The notes beneath the pieces are model-generated. The model searched no databases. It saw nothing but the letters and a program-made list of their open reading frames with translations, and was not told the origin of the DNA. Shown here piece by piece: positions 1 to 8,535 of a stretch of 64,000 nucleotides of DNA; position 1 is the first letter of the stretch, and every line of letters starts with the position of its first letter. The stretch comes from Arthrobacter jiangjiafuii (GTDB taxonomy: Bacteria > Actinomycetota > Actinomycetes > Actinomycetales > Micrococcaceae). A program made the position numbers and the translations under genes. The stretch covers positions 124,001 to 188,000 of the forward strand of contig NZ_CP076022.1 of assembly GCF_018622995.1 (NCBI RefSeq), written 5' to 3'.

Positions 1-26
1 AACTCGGCACTCTTGGAGCAATTGGG

Positions 27-761
27 ATGACGTTACAGTGGGCGGCTTTTGGGATTACCGCGTTGTTTGGGCTGCTGCGATTGCCGGGTGCAATCCGTGG
101 CGAGAACCGGGGGATATGTGCTGCCCTGATTCTGATGTCATTCGCGATGGCGCTGAGCATCCCATTCTTTTACCTTTCGGTGGATTCGCTCCTGGGTGGG
201 GTGAACGTTGCGAATCTACTCCTTCGGTACTCGCTGTTTGCCGTCTTCCTGCTGCTTGGCGCAAAGACGGGCGCCGCGTTTAATGCCCAAGGTGCCCAGC
301 GGCTCATTCGAGGTCCCGTGGGATTGGCTGTCCTGACTGGATCTTCGGTGCTGGTGGCTGTGCTCTTTTTCCTCAGCGACCTGCCGGAGTCCTCGACCGG
401 GCTTGAGGCGTATCGAGGCCAAACCACGGTGCTGGCTTACAGCGACGCGGGCAGGCTGTATACGGCTTATATTGCCGGGTGTCTGGTTCCTTCGCTGACC
501 GCCTTCTCAATGGATTCGCAGCGGCGGGGCGATATTCGGCTTAGTGCCGGGCTGATCGCCCTGGGGATGGCCTCAGTAGTTGTCCATACCCTGCTGAGTC
601 TGACCGTATGGGGGCTGGAACGGGGTCTCTGGGACATTCTGCTGAACTATGCCGCCGTCATCGTGGTGGCGCTCGGCTTGGCCCTTTTGTGGAACTCCCA
701 GCGGATCGCCAAGAGGCATCCGCAACCAGGTTTGCTGGCGAGGGCCTACGGGTCCAGGTAA
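27..761 (+). CDS. Multi-pass membrane protein, MAB_1171c-like
   Basis: About seven hydrophobic helices span most of the 244 residues, which end in a basic tail. The helix pattern and the 'NLLLR..LFAVFLLLGA' segment resemble the actinobacterial MAB_1171c-like putative transporter family, which often sits beside XRE-type regulators. I give no substrate. The ATG at 27 has a GGAG 8 nt upstream, but the frame stays open to the window edge (hydrophobic codons from position 3), so the true start may lie outside. Base composition is visibly less GC-rich than in the genes that follow, which hints at acquired DNA. Confidence 0.55.
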   Translation: MTLQWAAFGITALFGLLRLPGAIRGENRGICAALILMSFAMALSIPFFYLSVDSLLGGVNVANLLLRYSLFAVFLLLGAKTGAAFNAQGAQRLIRGPVGLAVLTGSSVLVAVLFFLSDLPESSTGLEAYRGQTTVLAYSDAGRLYTAYIAGCLVPSLTAFSMDSQRRGDIRLSAGLIALGMASVVVHTLLSLTVWGLERGLWDILLNYAAVIVVALGLALLWNSQRIAKRHPQPGLLARAYGSR

Positions 762-860
762 AGAATTGGTATCGGTCATTCACAATTTCATCATCCTGTG
801 CCAGAATAATGATTATGTAACATCCGCTGCCTGTGGGGGGTCAGCGTGAGGTTACGACCG

Positions 861-887
861 AAGCCAGCGGATTTCCTCCGCTGGCTT
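861..887. terminator. Inverted repeat, probable terminator
   Basis: A perfect 11-bp stem (AAGCCAGCGGA and its complement) has a 5-nt loop and lies 100 nt after the first gene. No strong T run follows, so its strength is uncertain. Confidence 0.5.
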
Positions 888-925
888 CGTTGTATCCGCT
901 TCGGTTTCATAAACCGGTGGACAGA

Positions 926-968
926 CAGAGCGGGAGCCTCACTGCGAACGGCGGGGGCTCCCGCTCTG
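926..968. terminator. Terminator hairpin at the end of the pts operon
   Basis: The perfect 13-bp stem CAGAGCGGGAGCC has a 17-nt loop and sits 15 nt beyond the ptsH stop codon. It is followed by CTTTT on the plus strand, so it could serve both converging transcripts. Confidence 0.6.
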
Positions 969-983
969 CTTTTGGTGGCGGGG

Positions 984-1262
984 CTATTGGGCGTCGAGGT
1001 CGGTTTCCAGGATTTTGACCAGCGCGTCCAAGGCTTCATCGGCGCCGTCGCCGTCGGCCCGCAGCACCACGACGTCGCCGTTCGAGGCGCCCAGGCTCAT
1101 GAGTGAGAGCATGCTGTCCGCATCCATGGCCTCTTCGGCGGGCTCCCCTTCCATGGCAATGGTCACGTCAACGGGTTGTGCCGCTGCCGCCTCCGCGAAG
1201 ATCGAGGCAGGGCGCGCGTGCAGGCCTACCCGGCTCGCAATTGTGGCTTTCCGTTCTGGCAT
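984..1262 (-). CDS. ptsH: Phosphocarrier protein HPr
   Basis: HPr carries phosphate from enzyme I to sugar-specific EIIA domains of the cytoplasmic PTS. The 92-residue length is usual. The active-site motif GLHARPAS places the phosphorylated His at residue 15. The region where firmicute HPr has its regulatory Ser46 reads DADSMLSLMSLG, so control by HPr kinase is not evident, as expected in actinobacteria. It is the last gene of fruK-fruA-ptsI-ptsH, 41 nt after ptsI. Confidence 0.95.
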   Translation of the reverse strand: MPERKATIASRVGLHARPASIFAEAAAAQPVDVTIAMEGEPAEEAMDADSMLSLMSLGASNGDVVVLRADGDGADEALDALVKILETDLDAQ

Positions 1263-1303
1263 GGGTTGTTTCCTTCCGGTTGATGCTCAGGCTTGAAGTG
1301 GGT

Positions 1304-3013
1304 TCACAGTCCCAGGTCTTCCAGGATGCCCAGGCGGGCGCGCACGCTGGTCCGCGCCTCTGCCGCCGTATTGGCGGCCAGCGCCAGGGCGGCAAGGTCA
1401 CGCGCTTCGGCGATTGTGACTGACGCCAGGACAGCTCCCACGCTCGCCAGCGCCCGGGGCGTCATGGACAGGGTGTTAACGCCCAGGCCGGCGAGTACGA
1501 CGGCGAGGGCCGGGTCAGCTGCCGACTCGCCGCAGACACCCACATTCTTCGAGCCGGGGGTCGCCGAGTCTGGGGCGGATGCTTCCGCGGCCCGTGCGCC
1601 CTCGACGGTCCGGCGGATCAACTGCAGGACGGCGGGCTGCCAGGGGTCGTTCAGGGTTGCCAGGGAGCCCAGCTGCCGGTCTGCCGCCATGGTGTATTGG
1701 GTGAGGTCGTTGGTGCCCAGGGAGGCGAAACGGACCTTGGACAGGATGGCTTCGGCCATGACGGCGGCTGCGGGCACCTCGATCATGACGCCCGGGATGG
1801 CCAGACCCGCTCCCGTGCACTGCACTGCGAAGTCGGCGGCCTCCTCGGCAGTGGAAATCATCGGCGCCATGACCCAGACATCTGCCTCGTGGGAGCCTGC
1901 CGCGGCGGCTATCGCTTCCAGCTGGCGGCCCAGCACGCCGGGGGAGGTGCGGTCGGTACGGAAACCGCGCACCCCCAGGGCGGGGTTGGGTTCGGAGGTG
2001 TCGGTGAGGAATGGCAGCGGCTTGTCCGCACCGGCGTCCAGGGTCCGGACCACCACCTTCCGGCCGGGAAAGGCCTCAAAGACGGCACCGTAGGCCTGCA
2101 CCTGCTCCTCGACGCTGGGCTCGGTGTCCCGGCCCAGGAAGCAGAATTCAGTGCGCAGCAGGCCAATGCCTTCGGCGCCGGCCACCGCAGCGGCCCGGGC
2201 ATCTTTCCCGGAGCCGACATTAGCCAGCAGCGGCACCCGGTGACCGTCCGCCGTCGTGCCGGTTCCGCTGAAGGCCGGCAGCGAGGCCCGGGTGGCGTAC
2301 TTCTTGGCCGCTTCCCGCTCGGTAACGCCCGGATCGACGACGATGGTGCCGGAAGCGCCGTCCAGGTACAGCTCGGCGCCGTCGGCTATCGAGTCGGCGT
2401 CGGCCGCGCCCACCACGGCGGGCAGGCCCAGGGAGCGGGCCAGGATCGCGGTGTGGGACTGCGGGCCGCCGCCGCTGGTGACCAGGCCGATCACCTTCGC
2501 AGGATCGAGGGTGGCGGTGTCCGCTGGAGCCAGTTCTTCGGCGGCCAGGATGAACGGAACATCGGAAGCAGGGATCCCGGGGGCGGGGAGCCCGTCCAGT
2601 TGGGCCACGATCCGGGCGCGGACATCCAGGACGTCCTGGGTGCGCTCGGCCATGTAGCCGCCCAGGCTCTGGAGCATGGCGGCAACTTCCATTCCGGCCT
2701 CCCACACCGCCCGGTCTGCTGACATGCCGGCGTTGATGTGCTTGCCGGCTGCTTTGAGCAGCATCGGGTCAGTGGCCATCATTGCCGTCGCGTCCAACAC
2801 CGCCTTGGCATCACCGGAGGCCGTTTCGGCACGATGCCGCAGGTCCGCCCGGACTTCCTCGGCGGCATCCTTCAGGCGTGCCTTCTCTTCGTCCACGGAA
2901 CTGTCCGCGCCGAACCTCGCTCCGGCGTCGGGCTCGGGCACCGCCGGCGGCATCCGCAGCGAAGGACCAAGGACCCGCCCGGCGCTGACTCCGATTCCCT
3001 TGATGGTCCGCAT
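1304..3013 (-). CDS. ptsI: PTS enzyme I (phosphoenolpyruvate-protein phosphotransferase)
   Basis: The protein transfers phosphate from PEP to HPr. At 569 residues it is normal for the family. The N-terminal swivelling domain has the phospho-His motif GGGPQSHTAI (His187). The C-terminal PEP-binding barrel shows SLGTNDLTQYTMAADR and the catalytic GVCGESAADP loop with its Cys. It lies 27 nt after fruA and before ptsH, so the general PTS proteins are probably co-expressed with the fructose permease. Confidence 0.96.
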   Translation of the reverse strand: MRTIKGIGVSAGRVLGPSLRMPPAVPEPDAGARFGADSSVDEEKARLKDAAEEVRADLRHRAETASGDAKAVLDATAMMATDPMLLKAAGKHINAGMSADRAVWEAGMEVAAMLQSLGGYMAERTQDVLDVRARIVAQLDGLPAPGIPASDVPFILAAEELAPADTATLDPAKVIGLVTSGGGPQSHTAILARSLGLPAVVGAADADSIADGAELYLDGASGTIVVDPGVTEREAAKKYATRASLPAFSGTGTTADGHRVPLLANVGSGKDARAAAVAGAEGIGLLRTEFCFLGRDTEPSVEEQVQAYGAVFEAFPGRKVVVRTLDAGADKPLPFLTDTSEPNPALGVRGFRTDRTSPGVLGRQLEAIAAAAGSHEADVWVMAPMISTAEEAADFAVQCTGAGLAIPGVMIEVPAAAVMAEAILSKVRFASLGTNDLTQYTMAADRQLGSLATLNDPWQPAVLQLIRRTVEGARAAEASAPDSATPGSKNVGVCGESAADPALAVVLAGLGVNTLSMTPRALASVGAVLASVTIAEARDLAALALAANTAAEARTSVRARLGILEDLGL

Positions 3014-3040
3014 CAGTGTGCCTTTCTGTGGGTGGGTGGG

Positions 3041-5257
3041 TTAGGCAACGACCGGCTCCTCGACGTTTTTGGGTGCGGTAAGCCGTTTCAGGGCCACATA
3101 GATCAACCCGCCGGCCAGCATGCCGGCAAGGATGGCAACAATGAACATCAGCACGTTGCCGATGGCGAAGAACACGAAGATCCCGCCGTGCGGCGCCTGG
3201 GACGTAACTCCGGTGCCCATGCAGATAGCGCCGGCGACAGCGCCACCGATCATCGAGGACGGGATGACCCGGAAGGGATCGGCCGCGGCGAACGGAATGG
3301 CGCCTTCGGAGATGAAGGCCGCACCGAGCAGCCACGCTGCCTTGCCGTTTTCCCGCAGCGCCATGCTGAACTGCTGCTTATCCAGGACTGTGGCCAGGGC
3401 CATGGCCAGCGGCGGCACCATGCCCGCTGCCATCACCGCCGCCATGATCTGCCAGGGTGCCTGGTTTTCGAAGCTTCCCTCGCTCAGGCCCGCCACGGCA
3501 AAGGCGTAGGCGACCTTGTTGATGGGTCCGCCGAGGTCAGAGCCCATCATCAGCCCGAGGACAACCCCCAGGGCAATGGCGGTGGCTCCGGACAGGCCCG
3601 TGAGCCAGTCGTTAAGGGCCAGGGTCAGCGACGCGATGGGTCCGCCCAGGACCAGGATCATCAACCCGGAAGCTATCAGCGAGGTCACGAGGGGAATGAT
3701 GACCACTGGCATCAACCCCCGCATCCACGTGGGCACTCCCCAGCTGCCCACCCATCTGGCGACAAAACCGGCCAGCAGGCCGCCGATCAGCCCGCCGATA
3801 AATCCGGCGTCCATGAAGAGCGCGACGGCGCCGGCAGTAAATCCCGGGGCGATACCCGGGCGGTCGGCCAGGGCATAGGCGATGTAACCGGCCAGTGCCG
3901 GAACGAGGAAGCCCATGGACAGGTTGCCGATCTTCCAGAAGACGGCCCCCAGATAGCCCAGCAGGCCCTCCGGTCCCGGAGAGAAGAGGGTGTTGCCGTC
4001 CAGGATGATATCTCCGGTCAGGTTCCCGTCGTCGTCGGACAATGAAAGCTCGTACCCGCCGAGCAGGAAGCCCAGGGCAATAAGCAGGCCGCCGCCGGCC
4101 ACGAAGGGGATCATGTAGCTCACGCCGGTGAGCAGGGCCCGCTTGACCTGGCCGCCGAAGCCCTCGCCGCCGCCGCTGCTCTGGGGGTCGCGTTCCTCGC
4201 CGCCGCCCCCGCTCCCGCCGGCGACCCTGCGCGCATTGGGGTTCCCGGCCGCCGCGATGGCTTCGTCGATCATGACCCCGGGCTCGTCGATACCCCGCTT
4301 GACCGGGCCGCTGACCACCGGCAGGCCGGCAAACCGGCCCTTGTCGCGCACGTCGACGTCGGTGGCGAAGATGACGGCGTCGGCGTTCTTGATGACCGAG
4401 GGATCCAGCGGTGTGGCACCGGCCGATCCCTGTGTTTCCACCTGCAGGTCAATGCCGCGTTCAGCGGCGGCAGCAGCGAGGGAATCGGCTGCCATGTAGG
4501 TGTGGGCAATACCGGTGGGGCAGGCCGTTACCGCCACCAGGCGGCTGGCCTTTCCATCCGCTGTTCCGCTCCCGTTGCCGCTGGCCTGCTCGGCTGCCAC
4601 GCCGGAACTCCGGGCACCGGCGGAATGTGCGCCGGCAGGGCTGTCGGTTGAGCCTGCCGCCGCAGCGCCGGCAGCAGCGCCGCCCGCGCCTGCTGCAGCG
4701 CCAGCCGCTGCAGCGCCGCCCGCACCCGCAGGCGCCTGGCCGGTAGTCCCGGCGGTGCCGGAGCCCGTTCCCGCCTGTGCCTGCGACTGCGATTCCGGAA
4801 CCGGGCCGAGCCCCAGGGCACCGTCGACGAGTTCAACGACCTCCTGCGGGGACGCGGCGGTCCGCAGCGCGCCGGTGAAGTTCTTCTTGATCAGGGACCG
4901 GGCCAGTTTGGCCAGCAGTTGCAGATGTTCCTGATCCGCGCCCTCGGGTGCGGCTATGAAAAAGACAATGTCCGCCGGTCCGTCCTTGGCACCCCAGTCC
5001 ACAGGAGGCCGGATCCGGGCCATGGCCAGTGAGGCCTTGGTGACCGCGGTTGAACGGCAGTGGGGAATCGCAATGCCGCCGGGAACACCGGTGGCGGTTT
5101 TGGCTTCGCGGGCCATCGCATCCGCGTACAGCTCGTCGAACCCGGTAGCCCGGCCATTGGAAACGACATTCTGGACCAGATGGCGGATCACCTCGGAGCG
5201 GTCAGTCCCCAGATCCTGGTCAAGTGTGACCAGCTCGGGCGTAATGAGATCAGACAT
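3041..5257 (-). CDS. fruA: PTS fructose-specific enzyme IIABC
   Basis: This 738-residue protein imports fructose as fructose 1-phosphate. EIIA occupies residues 1-150, with GIAIPHCRST giving phospho-His66. An Ala/Gly/Ser-rich linker covers about 152-237. EIIB follows with ACPTGIAHTY and phospho-Cys246, then a multi-helix EIIC from about residue 345. The start is the ATG at 5257, which overlaps the fruK stop codon as TAATG behind a strong GAGGAGGA. The open frame continues further upstream, but only inside fruK. The linker is unusually long and of low complexity. Confidence 0.95.
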   Translation of the reverse strand: MSDLITPELVTLDQDLGTDRSEVIRHLVQNVVSNGRATGFDELYADAMAREAKTATGVPGGIAIPHCRSTAVTKASLAMARIRPPVDWGAKDGPADIVFFIAAPEGADQEHLQLLAKLARSLIKKNFTGALRTAASPQEVVELVDGALGLGPVPESQSQAQAGTGSGTAGTTGQAPAGAGGAAAAGAAAGAGGAAAGAAAAGSTDSPAGAHSAGARSSGVAAEQASGNGSGTADGKASRLVAVTACPTGIAHTYMAADSLAAAAAERGIDLQVETQGSAGATPLDPSVIKNADAVIFATDVDVRDKGRFAGLPVVSGPVKRGIDEPGVMIDEAIAAAGNPNARRVAGGSGGGGEERDPQSSGGGEGFGGQVKRALLTGVSYMIPFVAGGGLLIALGFLLGGYELSLSDDDGNLTGDIILDGNTLFSPGPEGLLGYLGAVFWKIGNLSMGFLVPALAGYIAYALADRPGIAPGFTAGAVALFMDAGFIGGLIGGLLAGFVARWVGSWGVPTWMRGLMPVVIIPLVTSLIASGLMILVLGGPIASLTLALNDWLTGLSGATAIALGVVLGLMMGSDLGGPINKVAYAFAVAGLSEGSFENQAPWQIMAAVMAAGMVPPLAMALATVLDKQQFSMALRENGKAAWLLGAAFISEGAIPFAAADPFRVIPSSMIGGAVAGAICMGTGVTSQAPHGGIFVFFAIGNVLMFIVAILAGMLAGGLIYVALKRLTAPKNVEEPVVA

Positions 5258-6288
5258 TAGTCCTCCTCCTGAGTGGATGCAGCCGGTGTGGATGGAGTGC
5301 CTGGAACGGAGGCCGTACCGGCTATCGCCGACACGGTCACGGCGCCGGGATCGGTCTGCCCGAGGGTCGGCAGGGCGGTGCCGGGCAAGGATGCAGCGGC
5401 TGCCCCGTGGGCGACGGCCTGGCGCAGGCAATCACTGGGCGGGGCTCCGGCTACCTCGGCCAGCAGATACCCTGCAAGCGCGGAATCCCCGGCTCCGACC
5501 GTGGAGCGCGGGGTCACCGGGGGGCGGGTGGCCTGCCAGGACCCGTCCGCGGTGACCAACAGGGCGCCCTTGGCGCCCAGGGTGGCCAGTACTGCGCCGA
5601 CGCCCCGGGCAATCAGTGACCGGGCAGCAGCGACGGCGAGAACCGGGTCGGCTTCAAGTTCATCCTCGGTTCCGATGCCGGTCACCTCGGCCAGCTCCGC
5701 GGCATTGGGCTTGAGCAGATCGGGGGCAGCATTGTGCAGCAGCGCCCCGTTCAGGGGTGCGCCGGAGGAATCGATGGCAATGCGGGGGGCAAGGGAGCCC
5801 AAATGCCGGCGGACCGCGTGCGCCACCAGGGCGTACATGTCAGGGGACGCACCCGGTGGAAGTGAGCCTGCCAGCACCAGCCAGGAGGCGGGAGAACCGT
5901 CCTCGCCGGCCGCGCAGGTCTCGACGAGCAGGCGGATGAGGCCGTCCTGTTCGGAAGCGGCCAGGGCAGGACCGGGCGCGTTGATCTTGGTGGTGGTCCC
6001 GTCTGGCTCCGTAAGGGTGATGTTGGAGCGAAGGGTGGCAGTTATCGGCAGGTTGGCGTAACTCACGCCACTTGCACGAAGCCCTGCCATGACCGGATCA
6101 TCATCATGCCCCGGCAGGACGGCGACTGCGTGGATACCCGAAGCGGTCAGGGCGCGGCACACATTGACACCCTTACCCCCGGGTTCTTCACTGACTGAGG
6201 CCGCGCGCTGGACGGCTCCGCGCACCAGGGTCCCGGGAAGCTCAACGGTCCGGTCCAGGCTTGGGTTGACCGTGAGGGTGACAATCAT
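5257..6288 (-). CDS. fruK: 1-phosphofructokinase
   Basis: The enzyme phosphorylates fructose 1-phosphate to fructose 1,6-bisphosphate. It is PfkB family, 343 residues, with the N-terminal MIVTLTVNPSLDRT, the GGKGVNVCRAL sugar-binding motif and the C-terminal TVGAGDSALAGYLL catalytic motif. The C-terminus carries a Pro/Thr/Ala tail of about 25 residues not needed by the family. The start at 6288 fits PfkB proteins, whereas an upstream ATG at 6396 lies inside a promoter-proximal inverted repeat. It is first in the operon and translationally coupled to fruA. Its product is the substrate of Fba, encoded at 36.2 kb. Confidence 0.94.
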   Translation of the reverse strand: MIVTLTVNPSLDRTVELPGTLVRGAVQRAASVSEEPGGKGVNVCRALTASGIHAVAVLPGHDDDPVMAGLRASGVSYANLPITATLRSNITLTEPDGTTTKINAPGPALAASEQDGLIRLLVETCAAGEDGSPASWLVLAGSLPPGASPDMYALVAHAVRRHLGSLAPRIAIDSSGAPLNGALLHNAAPDLLKPNAAELAEVTGIGTEDELEADPVLAVAAARSLIARGVGAVLATLGAKGALLVTADGSWQATRPPVTPRSTVGAGDSALAGYLLAEVAGAPPSDCLRQAVAHGAAAASLPGTALPTLGQTDPGAVTVSAIAGTASVPGTPSTPAASTQEED

Positions 6289-6395
6289 GGAACCACCATG
6301 TTCGGACTCCTGGAGAGTGCTTGAGCCCGGGAAGCCATTCAGCTGATGAATGGGCCACCGGTGCTGCAGCGTGGGGGAAAGTGTGGTTGAAGCCA

Positions 6396-6412
6396 AATTT
6401 CCGCGTGAAATT
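6396..6412. promoter_or_regulatory. Inverted repeat at the fru transcription start, candidate operator
   Basis: AATTTC-N5-GAAATT lies immediately downstream of the predicted -10 box of the fru operon, where a repressor would block transcription. A DeoR-type FruR would be the usual regulator, but none is encoded in this window. Confidence 0.4.
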
Positions 6413-6413
6413 G

Positions 6414-6442
6414 ACTGTATTTTGCTTGATCGGCGATTGCAA
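6414..6442 (-). promoter_or_regulatory. Promoter of the fruK-fruA-ptsI-ptsH operon
   Basis: Reading on the minus strand, TTGCAA (6442-6437), a 17-nt spacer and TACAGT (6419-6414) form a sigma-A-type promoter. It lies about 125 nt before the fruK start. Confidence 0.6.
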
Positions 6443-6491
6443 TGGCCCGTCTTTCCCGGGCCCTTCCCAGTGGGAAAGACGCTGCAGCCAC

Positions 6492-6497
6492 TAGGGT
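6492..6497 (+). promoter_or_regulatory. -10 box of a leaderless gene
   Basis: TAGGGT ends 6 nt before the ATG at 6504, and no Shine-Dalgarno sequence is present. Transcription would begin at or next to the start codon. Confidence 0.45.
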
Positions 6498-6503
6498 GGG
6501 CGG

Positions 6504-7160
6504 ATGCTGAAAGTTGAGTTTTCCGCCCCGGAGGCGGACCGCCGGGGCACCCACCTTCTGGTGATGCTCCACGGCTATGGGTCCGATGAACACGCGATGA
6601 CCCGGCTCTTTCCGTTCCTGCCGGCGGGGGTCACCGGTGCCGCAGTGCGCGGCGCCTTCCCTGTGGGGGATGCTTTCGGATGGTTCCTGCTGGACCCCTA
6701 CCTGGATTCGGACACGGCTGAGGTGCTGCAGGCCGCATCCGGCCTGCTGGCGTGGGTGGACCAGGCCCGGGCCGGGGGAGGCTATACCGGGGTCTCCCTG
6801 CTGGGTTTTTCGCAGGGAATGGCCATGGCTGTAACGCTTGTCCGGCTGCGGCCCGCAGGGTTTGACGCCGTCGTCGGCCTCTCCGGGTTTATCGCCGAAA
6901 ACGAATTGCTGGCCATGGCGGAACCGCTTTCCAAGCCGGTTCCGTTCTTTTGGGGACGGGACCGCAACGACTGGGTTATCCATGAGGATGCGATAGCGGC
7001 CACCCGGAAATGGCTTGAAGAGAATACGGCCCTGACGGCACGTACTTATCCCGGTATGGGCCACTCCATAGGCTCCCAGGAGGTGCGTGACGTGATGCTC
7101 TTTTTGAAGCGTTATGTAGTGCCCGGATCGCGCCGTTCGGGGAGTTACAAAGAGGGCTAA
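6504..7160 (+). CDS. Alpha/beta-hydrolase carboxylesterase (phospholipase/carboxylesterase family)
   Basis: This is a 218-residue cytoplasmic serine esterase. The nucleophile elbow GFSQG places Ser103. The acid and base are probably Asp156 (in RDRNDWVI) and His187 (GMGHSIG), with an oxyanion-side HGYGSDE near residue 23. The family hydrolyses acyl esters, including lysophospholipids, but the natural substrate cannot be read from sequence. The start is supported by a TAGGGT -10 box 6 nt upstream, suggesting leaderless translation. It is divergent from the fru operon. Confidence 0.85.
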   Translation: MLKVEFSAPEADRRGTHLLVMLHGYGSDEHAMTRLFPFLPAGVTGAAVRGAFPVGDAFGWFLLDPYLDSDTAEVLQAASGLLAWVDQARAGGGYTGVSLLGFSQGMAMAVTLVRLRPAGFDAVVGLSGFIAENELLAMAEPLSKPVPFFWGRDRNDWVIHEDAIAATRKWLEENTALTARTYPGMGHSIGSQEVRDVMLFLKRYVVPGSRRSGSYKEG

Positions 7161-7201
7161 CATCCCCGGCGGCAGACGAAAAATCCGTTTCGACTACTAC
7201 C

Positions 7202-7213
7202 TAAGCATGCTTA
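7202..7213. promoter_or_regulatory. 12-bp palindrome upstream of glsB-like gene
   Basis: TAAGCATGCTTA is a perfect palindrome 88 nt before the GlsB-like start, inside the likely promoter. It may be a dimeric regulator's operator. Confidence 0.35.
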
Positions 7214-7301
7214 TGAAGTAGAGTGGAGGAAAGCGCGGCCCACAGGTCGCTCAGTAAAACGACGAAATCATCACTCGTTCAAACAGCAAGGAGTAATCAT
7301 C

Positions 7302-7574
7302 ATGGGTTTCATTGCTTTCCTTATTTTGGGTCTTATCGCCGGTGCTATCGCTAAGGCAATCCTTCCGGGTCGCCAGGGTGGCGGCTGGATCGCCACACTG
7401 GTTCTCGGTGTCATCGGCGCCCTGCTGGGTAGCTGGATTGGCGGCGCAATCTTCAACAAGGGCACCGACATCTTCTCGCTGACCTCGATCGCCACCTGGA
7501 TCTTCGCGATCCTGGGCTCCCTCATCGTTCTCGCGATCTACGGCTTCGTTACTCGCAAGAGCAGCCGCGCGTAG
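7302..7574 (+). CDS. GlsB/YeaQ/YmgE-family stress-response membrane protein
   Basis: This 90-residue protein is of the transglycosylase-associated type, with three hydrophobic helices and the family core GLIAGAIAKAILPG...GGWIATLVLGVIGALLGSWIGG. The family is induced by general or envelope stress, and its biochemical role is not settled. An AAGGAG stands 7 nt before the ATG. It is monocistronic: a strong terminator follows about 45 nt after the stop codon. Confidence 0.88.
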   Translation: MGFIAFLILGLIAGAIAKAILPGRQGGGWIATLVLGVIGALLGSWIGGAIFNKGTDIFSLTSIATWIFAILGSLIVLAIYGFVTRKSSRA

Positions 7575-7617
7575 TTCCCGGGCTCCGCGCTCCGGCGCGG
7601 ATTGCATGGAGTAGTAC

Positions 7618-7656
7618 AAAAGCGGGGCCGGCGGATTATCCGCCGGCCCCGCTTTT
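7618..7656. terminator. Strong bidirectional rho-independent terminator
   Basis: A perfect 19-nt inverted repeat AAAAGCGGGGCCGGCGGAT closes on a minimal loop with A and T runs at the two ends. It follows the GlsB-like gene. Confidence 0.9.
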
Positions 7657-7737
7657 GCTGTACCAGCCTTCCCGTAGGCTGGAATAACCGGGCCGGTGCC
7701 GGACGCCGGTTCCTGAGAAGTCGTAAGGAGCGTTGCC

Positions 7738-8487
7738 GTGGGTTTTGCATCCAACCGTGCCTTCAAGGTTGCCGGAGGAGCCGTCTTCGAAAAGGACGGC
7801 ACTCCCAAGGCGTCCCTCCTGAAGGCAATGGAACGTGCCGTGGAGGTCCAGCGGCCCCTGGTGCTCGCCAACATCCGCAGGCTGCAGCGCAAACATCCCG
7901 ACGCGACCCCTGCCGAACTGGTGTCCATCGTGGAGAAGCACTATCTGGCCACTGTCACCGGCGGCGGCGCCGCAGTCGGTGCCACCGCCGTCGTACCGGC
8001 AATCGGCACCATGGCAGCCCTCGGGCTCTCCGCAGCGGCCACCGTGGGCTTCCTCGAAGCAACAGCCCTGTTTGCCCAGTCCGTGGCCGAGCTGCACGGT
8101 ATCCAGCTGCAGGATCCGGAGCGCTCCCGCACCATGGTCATGGCCATCATGCTCGGCGAAGAGGGCACGGCCATGATGCAGGCAGTCGCCGGACGGGGCG
8201 CCAAACCCTGGGCCAAATCGCTTGGCGGAATGTCCTCGGGGCTGATGGGCAGTGTCGGCTCGGGCATCCGCCGGCAGTTCACCAAGCGGGTTGTCGCCCG
8301 GCAGGGTACAGCCATGCTCGGACGTGCGCTGCCGCTGGGCATTGGTGCCGTGATCGGTGGCGCCGGCAACCATGCCATGGGCAAGGGAGTCATCAAGACG
8401 GCCCGCAAGGCCTTTGGCCCCGCACCGCAGACAATCCCCGGCGAGTTGGCAGAGGACCTGCGGCAGCTGCCGGACCACAAGTCCTAG
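7738..8487 (+). CDS. Conserved protein with hydrophobic core, EcsC-like
   Basis: The 249 residues include a hydrophobic Gly/Ala-rich stretch at about 79-115, followed by AELHGIQLQDPERSRTMVMAIMLG. That resembles the EcsC-family pattern of a helix, 'A..YG', and 'dPe.r'. A second Gly-rich hydrophobic patch lies near 200-222. No catalytic motif is visible and I assign no function. The GTG start at 7738 is fixed by TAAGGAG 7 nt upstream. It converges with the DUF445 gene across about 50 very GC-rich bases. Confidence 0.7.
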   Translation: MGFASNRAFKVAGGAVFEKDGTPKASLLKAMERAVEVQRPLVLANIRRLQRKHPDATPAELVSIVEKHYLATVTGGGAAVGATAVVPAIGTMAALGLSAAATVGFLEATALFAQSVAELHGIQLQDPERSRTMVMAIMLGEEGTAMMQAVAGRGAKPWAKSLGGMSSGLMGSVGSGIRRQFTKRVVARQGTAMLGRALPLGIGAVIGGAGNHAMGKGVIKTARKAFGPAPQTIPGELAEDLRQLPDHKS

Positions 8488-8535
8488 CCCGGCGAGACGG
8501 GCCCGGGCCGGGCCCGGGCAGCGCCCGGGTGGGCC

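Noticed and set aside
2738-4045. Long plus-strand open frame (over 400 codons) opposite fruA/ptsI
   Set aside because: It mirrors the codon phase of the real minus-strand genes, is rich in His/Asp/Gly/Gln as antisense frames of GC-rich genes are, and has no family motif or ribosome-binding site.
5257-5431. Upstream start for fruA at 5431
   Set aside because: The extra 58 residues are Arg/His-rich, lie wholly inside fruK and are not part of EIIA; the TAATG junction with a strong ribosome-binding site marks the real start.
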